Shown here: one piece after another, positions 10,968 through 21,883 of the stretch
How positions within the stretch are numbered: position 1 is the stretch's first letter
How the letters are laid out: each line of letters opens with the position of its first letter
Origin: Sandaracinus amylolyticus
GTDB lineage: Bacteria > Myxococcota_A > Polyangia > Polyangiales > Sandaracinaceae
Direction: 5' to 3'
Assembly (NCBI RefSeq): GCF_000737325.1
Contig: NZ_CP011125.1
Span: 4,712,001 to 4,776,000 of the forward strand
DNA length: 64,000 bases
The notes under the pieces: model-generated
Seen by the model: only the letters and a program-made list of their open reading frames with translations
Told to the model about the DNA's origin: nothing
Database searches by the model: none
Program-made: the position numbers and the translations under genes

Positions 10968-11352
10968 GACATCACCACCCGATCACGCACGCGCGGCGTC
11001 GAGCGGCCGCGAGCACGCGTGAAACGATCGGGCGAGCCCCGACACGCGGCGGCAGGGTCCCTGCGAACCGCAGGAGCGCTCCCGACACGTGTCCGGCCGC
11101 TCCCTGCGAATCGCCGGAGGGTCGCCGCCGCGCGTCCGGGCACGCCTCGCGGATCGCAGGAGGCTCGCCGCCGCGTGTCCGGGCGCGCCCCGCAGATCGC
11201 AGGAGGGTCGCCGCCGCGCGTCCGGGCGCTCCCTGCAGGTCGCAGGAGGGTCGCCGCCGCGTGTCCGGGCGCTCCCTGCGAATCGCAGGAGCGCTCCCGC
11301 CACGTGTCGGGGGCCCTCCGTGGGACCCGCGATCTCCGTATGCTTCGCGGCG
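10968..11352. other. Intergenic region between divergent glgB and an anchored hypothetical gene
   Basis: This 385-base gap separates two divergent genes and must hold both promoters. Its centre (11061-11318) is a tandem palindromic repeat, listed separately. Bases 10968-11060 hold a degenerate further copy of the repeat next to 11061 and otherwise no recognisable signal. Bases 11319-11352 lead to the ATG at 11353. Open frames through the region only reflect the repeat's GC bias. Confidence 0.6.
11061..11318. repeat. Six 43-bp tandem repeats with a palindromic centre
   Basis: Units begin at 11061, 11104, 11147, 11190, 11233 and 11276, giving an exact 43-base period. Each starts with a variant of CTGCGAATCGCAG, a near-perfect palindrome (CTGCGA / TCGCAG around one base). 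The flanks CTCC and GGAG lengthen the arms to about 10 bp with one bulged base. The rest of the unit is GGGTCGCCGCCGCGTGTC-like sequence. Units differ by scattered substitutions but no length change. There are no spacers, so it is not CRISPR. The core GCAGGAGGGTCGCCGCC resembles the repeat family at 50116-50406. Confidence 0.9.
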
Positions 11353-12429
11353 ATGGCGCGCGGAGAGCCGGGCAAGGTCGGACCACGAGGGGCGGGGCTC
11401 GCGATCGGGGCGATCTTCGGCGCGCTGTGCCTCGCGTCGTTGACGCTGGTCGCCACGTGCACGCGCTCGTGCACGTCGTGCGTGCCGAGCGCGATCGCGC
11501 CGGTCCCCGCGGCGAGCGAGCCCTTCGCGGGCGCGGCCGCGGCGATCGAGGAGCTCGCGTGGCGCGACGCGACGCGCGCGCGTCCCGGGTACGCCATGCC
11601 CGCGGTGCCCGACGCGCACGCGGCGCGGGTCGCGCTCGAGGACACGCTCGCGGCGCGCGGCTACGTGCAGGTGCAGGTCGCGGACGACGCGCGCGGACGG
11701 TCGCTTCCGTTCGAAGCGGCGATCGGCGCGCTCGAGGGCGCGTGCGGGATCGTCGCGGTGCTCGGCGTGGGCAACGCGAGCCTGCTCGCGGTGGACGGGC
11801 CGGCGGGCGCCGTCGCGGCGTCGGATCCGAGCGTGGTCGCGATCGCCGCGTGCGGCGCGACGTCGGTGCGCGCGACGGGCACCGGGATGGCGACGATCGC
11901 GGCGTGGCAGCTGCCGGGGATCACGCCGTCGGACGTGAGCGCGACCGGGCTCGGCGCGGAGATCGTCCTCGCGCACGCGGAGGCCGAAGCGCTGTGGCGC
12001 GCGCGCGGGTGGGAGCCGCGCGACGAGATCGTGCAGGAGTTCCACGCGGCGCGGAGCACCGGGTTCATCAGCCCGCCCGCGGGCGTCGCGCCGACGAGCG
12101 GCTGCGTCGCGTGGGTCGGCGTCGCGATCGGCGCGGGACGCGCCGAGACGATGTCGCGCGGGACGCTGCTCGGGCGCGACTACGCGCGCGATCGCGCGCT
12201 CTTCGGCGCGGTCTCGTGCGCCGCGTCGTCGGGCGTGCCTGCGACGTCGACGAGCCTCACCGACGAGCACGCCGACGGCTACGTCGTGCACTGGCGCGCG
12301 TGGGGCACGAGCGGCGCGGGGCCGAGCCGCTCCTCCGTCGCGGTGGCCCCGACCGCGGGCTCGCTGCGCGTCGTCGACGTACGCGGCGCGACGACGCCAC
12401 CGCCCTTCCCCGCGGCCAGCGCGCCCTGA
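11353..12429 (+). CDS. Membrane-anchored or secreted hypothetical protein
   Basis: 358 residues. The frame is open another 88 codons upstream, but that part only translates the palindromic repeat, so the ATG at 11353 is chosen. A hydrophobic segment at ~14-35 (IGAIFGALCLASLTLVATC) is either an N-terminal anchor or a signal peptide. The Cys residues after it (CTRSCTSC) could be lipidated or disulphide-bonded. The mature part is Ala/Gly-rich with no motif I recognise. It contains several Cys residues and an SP-like pattern of short beta strands. The next gene, a Ser/Thr kinase, starts 25 bases downstream on the same strand, so the two may be co-transcribed. Function unknown. Confidence 0.7.
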   Translation: MARGEPGKVGPRGAGLAIGAIFGALCLASLTLVATCTRSCTSCVPSAIAPVPAASEPFAGAAAAIEELAWRDATRARPGYAMPAVPDAHAARVALEDTLAARGYVQVQVADDARGRSLPFEAAIGALEGACGIVAVLGVGNASLLAVDGPAGAVAASDPSVVAIAACGATSVRATGTGMATIAAWQLPGITPSDVSATGLGAEIVLAHAEAEALWRARGWEPRDEIVQEFHAARSTGFISPPAGVAPTSGCVAWVGVAIGAGRAETMSRGTLLGRDYARDRALFGAVSCAASSGVPATSTSLTDEHADGYVVHWRAWGTSGAGPSRSSVAVAPTAGSLRVVDVRGATTPPPFPAASAP

Positions 12430-12454
12430 CGCGCGCGTGTACTCTCTCTCCTCG

Positions 12455-13345
12455 ATGCCCGACGAGATCGCGACCGGCACGCTCGTCGGCGGTCGTTACC
12501 GCATCGAGGCGCGCATCGGCGAGGGCACGATGGGCTCGGTGCACCGCGCGACGCGCGAGCCCGACGGGCGCGCGGTCGCGATCAAGATCATCCCCGCGAG
12601 CGCGGCGACCGAGGAGCTCACGAAGCGGCTCGAGCGCGAGGGCCGCGCGCTCGCGGCGCTGCGCCATCCCCACGTGCTCGAGGTGTTCGATCTCGGCGTC
12701 GATCCGCTCGGCACGTACCTCGTGACCGAGCTCGCGACCGGCGTGTCGCTCGACGACATGCTGCAGCGCGCGCGGCTCGCGCCCGCGCTCGCGCTGGCGA
12801 TCGCGGATCAGGTGATCTCGGCGCTCGCCCACGCGCACGAGGTGGGGATCCTCCACCGAGACGTGAAGCCCGGGAACGTGATCGTCGGCGAGGGCCCGGG
12901 CGGCGCGCCGCACGCGAAGCTGCTCGACTTCGGGCTCGCGAAGTTCCACGACCGCGTCGCGTTCGGCGCGGAGACGACGCTCACGTCGCGCGGGACGTTC
13001 GTGGGCACGCCCGCGTACGTCGCGCCCGAGCAGGTGTTCGGGCCGAGCGTCGACGCGCGCAGCGACGTGTACTCCGCGGGCGTGCTGCTCTTCGAGCTGC
13101 TCACGGGGAGCTGGCCCTTCGTCGCGGAGGAGGTGGTCGACGTGCTGCGCGCGCACGCGCTGCAGGCGCCGCCGGCGCTGTCCGCGATGCGCGACGACGT
13201 GGTGTTCCGCGAGGAGCTCGAGGAGCTCGTGGCGCGCGCGCTCGCGAAGAACCCCGGCAAGCGCTTCGCCGACGCGCGCGAGCTGCTCGCCGCGTTCCGC
13301 GCGCTGCCGAGGCCCGCGTTCTGGTCGCTCGACGAGATCCGTTGA
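12455..13345 (+). CDS. Soluble Ser/Thr protein kinase
   Basis: 296 residues, essentially a bare Hanks kinase domain. Motifs in order: Gly loop IGEGTMGSVHRA, ATP-binding Lys in VAIKII, catalytic HRDVKPGN, DFGLAKF, and the activation-segment end GTPAYVAPEQ. SDVYSAGVLLFELLTG follows in subdomain IX. The C-terminal lobe ends at LLAAFRAL, with no membrane helix or sensory domain, so it should be cytoplasmic. A GTG six codons upstream (12437) is possible, but the ATG at 12455 gives a standard N-terminus. It lies 25 bases after the hypothetical protein gene and converges with the antiporter gene. Confidence 0.93.
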   Translation: MPDEIATGTLVGGRYRIEARIGEGTMGSVHRATREPDGRAVAIKIIPASAATEELTKRLEREGRALAALRHPHVLEVFDLGVDPLGTYLVTELATGVSLDDMLQRARLAPALALAIADQVISALAHAHEVGILHRDVKPGNVIVGEGPGGAPHAKLLDFGLAKFHDRVAFGAETTLTSRGTFVGTPAYVAPEQVFGPSVDARSDVYSAGVLLFELLTGSWPFVAEEVVDVLRAHALQAPPALSAMRDDVVFREELEELVARALAKNPGKRFADARELLAAFRALPRPAFWSLDEIR

Positions 13346-13358
13346 TCGACGTGATCAA
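13342..13358. terminator. Small inverted repeat spanning two convergent stop codons
   Basis: TTGATC and GATCAA flank GACGT. The repeat contains the TGA of the kinase gene and the TGA of the convergent antiporter gene. At 6 bp it is weak as a terminator and lacks a T-tract, but its position between convergent genes is suggestive. TGATCA across 19585-19590 shows the same back-to-back stop arrangement. Confidence 0.25.
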
Positions 13359-15373
13359 GGCATCTCGGCGGACGCTTCCTCGCCGTGCGAGAGCACGTCG
13401 CCCGCGGCGCGCACGGCCTCGGTGGTCCCGACGACGAAGAGCACGTCGCCGTGGTGCAGCGCGGTGGTCGCGAGCTCGCGCGCGTCGACGATGCCGCCGT
13501 CGCGCCGCAGCGCGAACGCGGTGACGCCCGAGCGACGGCGCAGATCGAGGTCGACGAGCGTGCGCCCTTCGGCGTGCGAGCCCGGGTGGATCTCGAGGCT
13601 GTCCACCTTCATCTTCGAGAGCTCGGCGGACGCGCCGAGCACGTTGCGCGGGAGCGTCGAGGAGCGCCGCGCACAGTCCTCGGGGAGCTCGCTGCGCGCC
13701 TCGCGGAGGCGCGCCTCGATGACGTTGCGCGGCACCTCGAGCCGGCGGAGCACGCGCGCGACGATCTCGACGCCGGTCTCGACCTCGTCCGAGACGACGT
13801 CGCTCGCGCCGCGCTCCTCGAGGCCGGCGCCCTCGCGCACGTAGTGGGCGCGCACGAGGATCGGGACCTTCGGCGCGATCGCGCGCGCCGCGGTGACCGC
13901 GCGCCCGACCGCGGAGGGATCGGTGCCGACCAGGACGAGCGCGCTCGCGGAGGCGAGGCCGGCGTGCGCCAGCACGATGCGGCTCGTCGGCTCGCCGTAG
14001 ACGACGGCCTCGCCGCGATCACGCGCGGTGCGCGCGCTCTGCGCGTCGGAGTCGATGACGACGTGCCCGATGCCGCACCGCGCGAGCGCGTCCGCGACGA
14101 GCCGGGCGCCGAGGCCGCTGCCCGCGACGACGACGTGCCCGGAGCGCGTGGGGCAGACCTCGAGCTCGCGCAGCGGACGCGCGCGCAGCAGGCGCGCGAA
14201 CGGCGCGAGCGCGCGCTCCGCGGGGATGCGCGGCGCGAGCCCGGAGAGCACGGGCGTGAGGAACATGCTGAGGATGCCGGCGCCGAGCAGGAGCTGGGTG
14301 TCGTGGGGCGCGATCACGTTGCGCTCGAGGCCCACGTTCGCGAGCACGAAGCCGAACTCGCCGAAGTTCGCGAGCCCCACGCCGGCGAGCCACGCAGCGC
14401 GCGCAGGGAACCGCATGACGAGCGCGGCGAACGTGGCGATGACGAGCTTGCCCACCACGAACGCGAGCAGGAGCAGCGCGATCACGAGCGGGTGCTCGAG
14501 CACGACCTCGACGTCGAAGAGCATCCCGAGCGAGACGAAGAAGATGCTGACGAACGCGTCGCGGAGCGGCAGCACGTCACCGAGGGCGCGATCGCCGAAG
14601 TCGGTCTCGGCGAGCATCATTCCCGCGAGGAACGCGCCGAGCGCGAGTGAGAGCCCGGCGAGCGACGTGAGCCACGCGGTGCCGAGACAGAGCCCGAGCA
14701 CCGCGAGCAGGAAGACCTCGCGGCTCCCGCTCGCGTCGACCCACGCGAGCGCGCGCGGCACGAGCCAGCGCGACACGAGCAGCACCGCCGCGACCAGCAC
14801 GCCGGCCTTCACGAGCGCCCACGCGATCGCGACGGTGGCGTCCATCGCCTCGCCGCCGCGCGCGAGCACCGGCACGACGAGCACCATCGGGACGACGCAC
14901 AGATCCTGGAGGATCAGCGCGCCGACGACGAAGCGCCCGTGCTGCGCGTCGAGCTCGCGGCGCTCGGTGAGGGCGCGAAGCACGATGGCGGTGCTCGAGA
15001 GCGCGAACACGAACCCGAAGAGCACCGCCGCGGCTGCGTCGTGCCCGAGCGCGCGCGCGATCACGAACGTGACCGCGATCGTCAGCGTCACCTGCAGCAC
15101 GCCGCCGACGGCTGCGTCGCGCAGGATCGCGCGGAGCCGCGCGAGCGAGAGCTCGAGGCCGATCGAGAAGAGCAGGAACATCACGCCGATCTCGGCGAGC
15201 GCCGCGATCGCCTCGGTCGAGGCCACGAGCGCGAGGCCGCGCGGCCCGGCGAGCGCGCCGGCGACGAGCAGCCCCGCGACCGGCGGCAGCTTCAGCTTCG
15301 CGAGGAGCACCGACACCAGGACGCCGAGGCCGGCGACGAGCGCGAGCTGATCGAGGTGAGGGATGTGCTCCAT
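13355..15373 (-). CDS. Monovalent cation:proton antiporter, KefB/KefC (CPA2) type with RCK domain
   Basis: 672 residues from the ATG at 15373. Upstream in-frame codons encode an Arg-rich stretch unlike protein, so this start is preferred. Residues ~5-385 form about 12-13 membrane helices of the Na/H exchanger fold, with family motifs LPPVAGLLVAGALAGP, FSIGLELSLARL and GFVFALSSTAIVL. Residues ~405-520 are a TrkA-N/RCK nucleotide-binding domain (HVVVAGSGLGARLVADAL, GEAVVYGEPTS). Residues ~585-665 are a TrkA-C-like domain. It exchanges K+ or Na+ for protons across the inner membrane, probably gated by the RCK domain. It is single and converges with a kinase gene. Confidence 0.92.
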   Translation of the reverse strand: MEHIPHLDQLALVAGLGVLVSVLLAKLKLPPVAGLLVAGALAGPRGLALVASTEAIAALAEIGVMFLLFSIGLELSLARLRAILRDAAVGGVLQVTLTIAVTFVIARALGHDAAAAVLFGFVFALSSTAIVLRALTERRELDAQHGRFVVGALILQDLCVVPMVLVVPVLARGGEAMDATVAIAWALVKAGVLVAAVLLVSRWLVPRALAWVDASGSREVFLLAVLGLCLGTAWLTSLAGLSLALGAFLAGMMLAETDFGDRALGDVLPLRDAFVSIFFVSLGMLFDVEVVLEHPLVIALLLLAFVVGKLVIATFAALVMRFPARAAWLAGVGLANFGEFGFVLANVGLERNVIAPHDTQLLLGAGILSMFLTPVLSGLAPRIPAERALAPFARLLRARPLRELEVCPTRSGHVVVAGSGLGARLVADALARCGIGHVVIDSDAQSARTARDRGEAVVYGEPTSRIVLAHAGLASASALVLVGTDPSAVGRAVTAARAIAPKVPILVRAHYVREGAGLEERGASDVVSDEVETGVEIVARVLRRLEVPRNVIEARLREARSELPEDCARRSSTLPRNVLGASAELSKMKVDSLEIHPGSHAEGRTLVDLDLRRRSGVTAFALRRDGGIVDARELATTALHHGDVLFVVGTTEAVRAAGDVLSHGEEASAEMP

Positions 15374-15538
15374 CGCACCGCCGGGCGCGTCGATCGCTCG
15401 CAGTGCGAGCTCGGTGTCGCGGCTGGAGCGTGGCAGACGGCGTGCCCGGGTTCGTGGGGCCTCGGTCCACGACGGCGGGCGCGCGAGAAGGACGATGCGC
15501 CGCACGTGCGGCGCGTCGTCGCGCCACACGCAAAGACG

Positions 15539-17119
<1,581 letters not shown>

Positions 17120-17204
17120 GCCCGCGACGCTAGCCCGACCTCGCGCGACGCTCCCAATTCGCAGCAGGCCCGGGGTACGTTGCGCGCACACGGAGGATCT
17201 CGAG

Positions 17205-17539
17205 ATGCACCGCCCGCACTACTACGACGAGCACGACCTGGGACGCTTCGGCGAGGTCGGCGAGAACGCGCCCGAGCTCGCGAAGAAATTCTTCGACTGG
17301 TACGGCGCGGTCTTCGCGGACGGCGCGCTCAGCGCGCGCGAGAAGTCGCTGATCGCGCTCGCGGTCGCGCACGCGGTGCAGTGCCCGTACTGCATCGACG
17401 CGTACAGCAAGGACGCGCTCGAGAAGGGCTCGGATCTCGATCAGATGACCGAGGCGGTGCACGTCGCGGCGGCGATCCGCGGGGGCGCGTCGCTCGTGCA
17501 CGGCGTGCAGATGCGGAACAAGGCGAACGGGATCTCGAT

Positions 17540-17543
<4 letters not shown>
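17205..17543 (+). CDS. Arsenosugar biosynthesis-associated peroxidase-like protein (carboxymuconolactone decarboxylase family)
   Basis: 112 residues. The ATG at 17205 has a GGAGGA ribosome site 7 bases upstream. It belongs to the AhpD/carboxymuconolactone decarboxylase fold, with the redox motif CPYCID (C-x-x-C) and the surrounding LIALAVAHAVQCPYCIDAYS. The gene overlaps the next (arsS) by four bases. Small proteins of this type sit beside arsS in known arsenosugar operons, so it is assigned to that subgroup. Its exact reaction is unproven; peroxidase or disulphide reductase activity is the family expectation. Confidence 0.88.
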
Positions 17544-18576
<1,033 letters not shown>

Positions 18577-18580
<4 letters not shown>

Positions 18581-19587
18581 CGCGGGCGCATCGCATCGCG
18601 CTCGCGCTCCTCGCGCTCGCGCCGGTCGGCATCACGGGCTGCGGCGGCTACACACCGCGAGACGCGCGCGGAGAGGAAGTCAGCGCGCGCGAGTCGGGCG
18701 GCGGTGAAGCGAGCGTCTCGGTCGAGTCCGAGGCCGCCTCCGCGCCTGCGGCGATGCCGGCGAGCGCGGACTCGTCGGGCAGCGGAAGGAGCCTCTACCT
18801 CAGCCGCGACTCCGTCGTCGCGGTCCCGCGCCCCGAGCCGTCGCCGTGGGACGCGCACGAGTGGGCGATCGCGCCGGCGTCGCCGCAGCGCGTGATGCTC
18901 GCCACGCTCGAGCTCCCGCCCGGCCACGCGTTCCGCCCGCCCGCGACGACGTGCCAGGACGTGATCCTCTTCGTGCGCGCCGGACAGCTCGAAGCGACGG
19001 GCACCGGCATCGCGACGAGCGACGCGCCTGCGACGCTCTACGCCGGCGACGCGGTGCGCTTCGGCCCCGAGGGCGACGGTCTCGCGGTGAACCCGGGCAC
19101 CACGCGCGTGCGCACCGTGATGGCGGTCGCGCGTCGCGCGGGCACCGGCGCCGCGCGGGCACCCGCGCCGCGCGGTGACGCATGCGCGATCGCCGCGTCG
19201 CATCACGATCCGCTGGTGCGGCCGCTGCGCATCGGCTCGGTCGCGACGACGCCGCCGCTGCGCGCGCCCGGCGGGCGCATGGACGTGCGGATCCTGCTCG
19301 ACACCGACGGTGCCGGCGCGGAGCACGGTGCGCTCTCGTGGCTCGAAGGTCCGCCGGACGTGACCGTGCCCGAGCACCGACACGGCGAGGCCGTCGAGGT
19401 GCTGTTGTTCGAAGACGGCGAGGGCACGATGCGGCTCGGAAACCAGGAGATCGCGGTGCGCCCCGGCGTCGCGATCTACGTGCCCGAGGGCACGCTCCAC
19501 TCGTTCCGCAGCGCGGGCACGCGCCCGCTGCGCGCGATCCAGATCTACGCGCCCGCCGGGCCCGAGCAGCGCTTCCGCGGGATGTGA
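18577..19587 (+). CDS. Double-cupin lipoprotein coupled to arsS
   Basis: 336 residues from a GTG overlapping the arsS stop by four bases. An N-terminal lipoprotein signal ends in lipobox ITGC. An Ala/Ser-rich linker (~35-75) leads to two cupin-like domains. The first (~95-190) has the pattern LELPPGHAFRPP but weak metal ligands. The second (~215-330) has the full pattern PEHRHGEAVEVLLFEDGEGTM then VPEGTLHSF, with His/His/Glu/His ligands. The second is a clear cupin_2. The coupling suggests that it serves arsenic-sugar metabolism or its sensing, but I know of no such partner, so that is inference. It could instead be an unrelated envelope protein. Confidence 0.8.
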
Positions 19588-20508
19588 TCACTCCTCGAGC
19601 TCGAGCAGCACCGAGACGGTGCGCGGGGCGCTCGGATCGTCCATCGGGAGCGTCTGGTTCGGCGACTGCGCGCCGTCGTGGTTCGCGATGCGCGCGAAGA
19701 GCGCGACGGTGCGCGGGCGCGCCGCGCCCATGCCCGCATCGAGCACGGCGCGCGGGAGGAACGTCTCGCACGCGTCCGCGCCGCACGTCGTCGGGGCGTC
19801 GTTCGCGGTGATCCAGAAGAAGTCCGACGGGCTGCTCGCGCGCACGAAGTCACGCCATCCGGTGCGCGCGTCGGAGCCCGACGCCGTGCGCGACATCGCG
19901 TTCGTGGCCCACGCGAGATCGGCGACGAACCCGCTCGGCACCACGTACGCCGACGACGGCGAGAGCGCGTCGTCGATCGCGCCGTCGGTGTCGCTCATCG
20001 CCGTGAGCGCGAGGCCCTCGGTCGTGCCGAGCGCCCGATCGACGTAGACGGTGATCGCGTTCGTCGGTGCGTTCGCGTCGATGCGCCCTTCGATCGCGAG
20101 ATAGAGCCCGTCGTCGCGCAGCATCGCGCGCATGCGGCGGAGCTCGTTGCCGGCCCACACGGTGGCGACGGTGCTCGCGACCGAGCTCGCCCCGGCCCAC
20201 TCGTCGTCGCCGACGACGCCGTCGATCACGGGCGGTGCCGTGACCGCGCCCGCGTCGTCGTCGTGCGATCCCGCGTCGGGACGCGTCTCGCTCGCGTCGA
20301 GCTCCGTGGCCGCGTCGAGCTCGGTGGCCGCGTCGAGCTCCGTGCCCGCGTCGACCCCGCTGCCCGCGTCGTCGTCGGATGGCTGGGCGTCGCCGGCGGA
20401 CGATGCGTCGCGTCGCCGCCCCGCATCGTCGCGCTCGGGCAGCTCGCTCGCCCCCGACACGCACCCGAGCCCCGCGATCGCCCACACCGCGAACCAGCGC
20501 CACTGCAT
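19588..20508 (-). CDS. Lipoprotein with CBM9-like sugar-binding domain
   Basis: 306 residues from the ATG at 20508, which begins a lipoprotein signal (VWAIAGLGC). An upstream in-frame ATG at 20562 would put 18 residues before it. Residues ~20-90 are an Asp/Ala/Gly linker with repeated ELDAAT units. The rest resembles the carbohydrate-binding family 9 / DOMON-like fold: PPVIDGVVGDDEWAGA at its start, NAITVYVDRA in the middle and a long beta-rich tail. Such modules bind reducing ends of glycans or act in secretion complexes. The gene converges with the cupin gene, with abutting stops. It is probably exported and surface-exposed. Confidence 0.75.
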   Translation of the reverse strand: MQWRWFAVWAIAGLGCVSGASELPERDDAGRRRDASSAGDAQPSDDDAGSGVDAGTELDAATELDAATELDASETRPDAGSHDDDAGAVTAPPVIDGVVGDDEWAGASSVASTVATVWAGNELRRMRAMLRDDGLYLAIEGRIDANAPTNAITVYVDRALGTTEGLALTAMSDTDGAIDDALSPSSAYVVPSGFVADLAWATNAMSRTASGSDARTGWRDFVRASSPSDFFWITANDAPTTCGADACETFLPRAVLDAGMGAARPRTVALFARIANHDGAQSPNQTLPMDDPSAPRTVSVLLELEE

Positions 20509-20581
20509 CGGCCACCCCCGGAAAGACGGCCGAAGATACAGCGACACGCGCGCATGCGTCACGGCCCCACTGCGATTCGTG

Positions 20582-21883
20582 TCAGCGAAGCCGCGCGACG
20601 CTCGACGCGTCGCCGCACGCGCACGGCACCACCCGCACCGCGCCCTCGAGATCGACGAGCCGCCCGACGATCCACGCCGGCGGGCGCTCCTTCGCGAGCA
20701 GATCGAGCGCGGCTGCCGCGCCGGGATCCTCGTCGCGCGCGATCGGGATCGGCTCGCCGACCGCGTCGACGAGGAACCCGTCTTCGACCCCGGTGCACCC
20801 GATCAGCTGCACCGGCTCGGCGAGCGCGGGCGACGCGGCGAGCGCCTCGCGATACACGTCGACGAGCATCGACGCGCGACGCACCGCGTGCGCGAGCGCC
20901 TTCTCGAGCTCGCTCGGCTGCACGTCGATCGCGACCGTGTACTGGAGGATGCGCACCCGCCGCGGCGCGGGGCCCTCCTCGATCTCCGCGAGCCCGACGA
21001 AGAGCGACCGCGGGCACGGCCCGAGCGACGGCGGCGTCGCGCTGCGCGCGCGCTCTTCGCAGAGCACCTCGCCGGTCGCGAGATCGAGCAGGTAGCGGCG
21101 CTCGATCGCGGCGCGCTGGATCCCGTCCAGCGACTCGCGCGCGAGCTCGATCATCGCGCGATCGACGACGCGCTCGAGCTCCGATGGGCCGTGCGCGCCG
21201 AGCCACGCGGCCGCACGCGCGCGTCCGATCGGCCCGGTGCGCGCGCCGCGGAGATCGTCGCCAGCGCGCGTCGCGCCGTCGAGCAGCCGCGCGACGGTGC
21301 GCGCGTCGCCCGCGCCCATCGCGCGCTCGAGCCGCCCGATCCACCGCGACACCGGGTTCGGCACCGGCACCATCCCACGCGCGACGCGATCGAGCGCCTC
21401 GCGCACGCTCGGCGAGTCGCGTCCCGTGATGCCCGCGCGCACGACCGCGAGCACCACGTCGTCGAGCGCGTCGGCGAGACGTCGTCCGCGGTCCACGAGC
21501 TCGTCGCCCGCGGCGCTCGGCACCGGCCGCAGCGGGCGCGCGACCTGCGGCTCCGGGCGCGCCTCCGCGAGCACCCAGCGGAGCGCCGCGCGCACCCACG
21601 GCGACGACGGCGCGCCCGAGCTCTCGCGCCCCGCGCTGCCGTCGGTGCACGACCACGCGAGCTCGCCATCGCGCAGCACGAGCGTGACCTGCTCCACGCG
21701 CCCCTCGACGCGCACGTCGAGCGAGACGCGCTCCACGCTCGACTCGCGCGTCGCCTCGGGCGGGATCGAGAACCGATCGGTGGTGCGCGCCTTCCCGCCG
21801 CGCGGCGCGTCGGGCAGCGTGATCGACGGCACCGTGATCGGATCGTCGCCGAGCGCGCGGCGCGCCGAGTCGCGCAGGCTCAC
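20582..21883 (-). CDS. Hypothetical protein, third gene of a coupled operon
   Basis: 433 residues from a GTG overlapping the upstream stop (GTGA). I recognise no family. The N-terminus is Pro/Thr-rich and probably disordered. Residues ~50-100 look like a small beta domain (VSLDVRVEGRVEQVTLVLRD) and the rest is mainly Leu/Ala/Arg helices. The C-terminus contains CACGDAS. There is no signal peptide or membrane helix, so it is likely cytoplasmic. Coupling with the HEAT/TPR protein and the acidic propeller suggests one complex. A role in scaffold or signalling is possible but not shown. Confidence 0.65.
   Translation of the reverse strand: MSLRDSARRALGDDPITVPSITLPDAPRGGKARTTDRFSIPPEATRESSVERVSLDVRVEGRVEQVTLVLRDGELAWSCTDGSAGRESSGAPSSPWVRAALRWVLAEARPEPQVARPLRPVPSAAGDELVDRGRRLADALDDVVLAVVRAGITGRDSPSVREALDRVARGMVPVPNPVSRWIGRLERAMGAGDARTVARLLDGATRAGDDLRGARTGPIGRARAAAWLGAHGPSELERVVDRAMIELARESLDGIQRAAIERRYLLDLATGEVLCEERARSATPPSLGPCPRSLFVGLAEIEEGPAPRRVRILQYTVAIDVQPSELEKALAHAVRRASMLVDVYREALAASPALAEPVQLIGCTGVEDGFLVDAVGEPIPIARDEDPGAAAALDLLAKERPPAWIVGRLVDLEGAVRVVPCACGDASSVARLR

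Noticed and set aside
11061-11318. CRISPR array
   Set aside because: Repeats abut with no unique spacers, and there are no cas genes.
11089-11352. 88-codon upstream extension of the gene at 11353
   Set aside because: It only translates the 43-bp repeat, which cycles through frames; the ATG at 11353 gives the normal signal segment.
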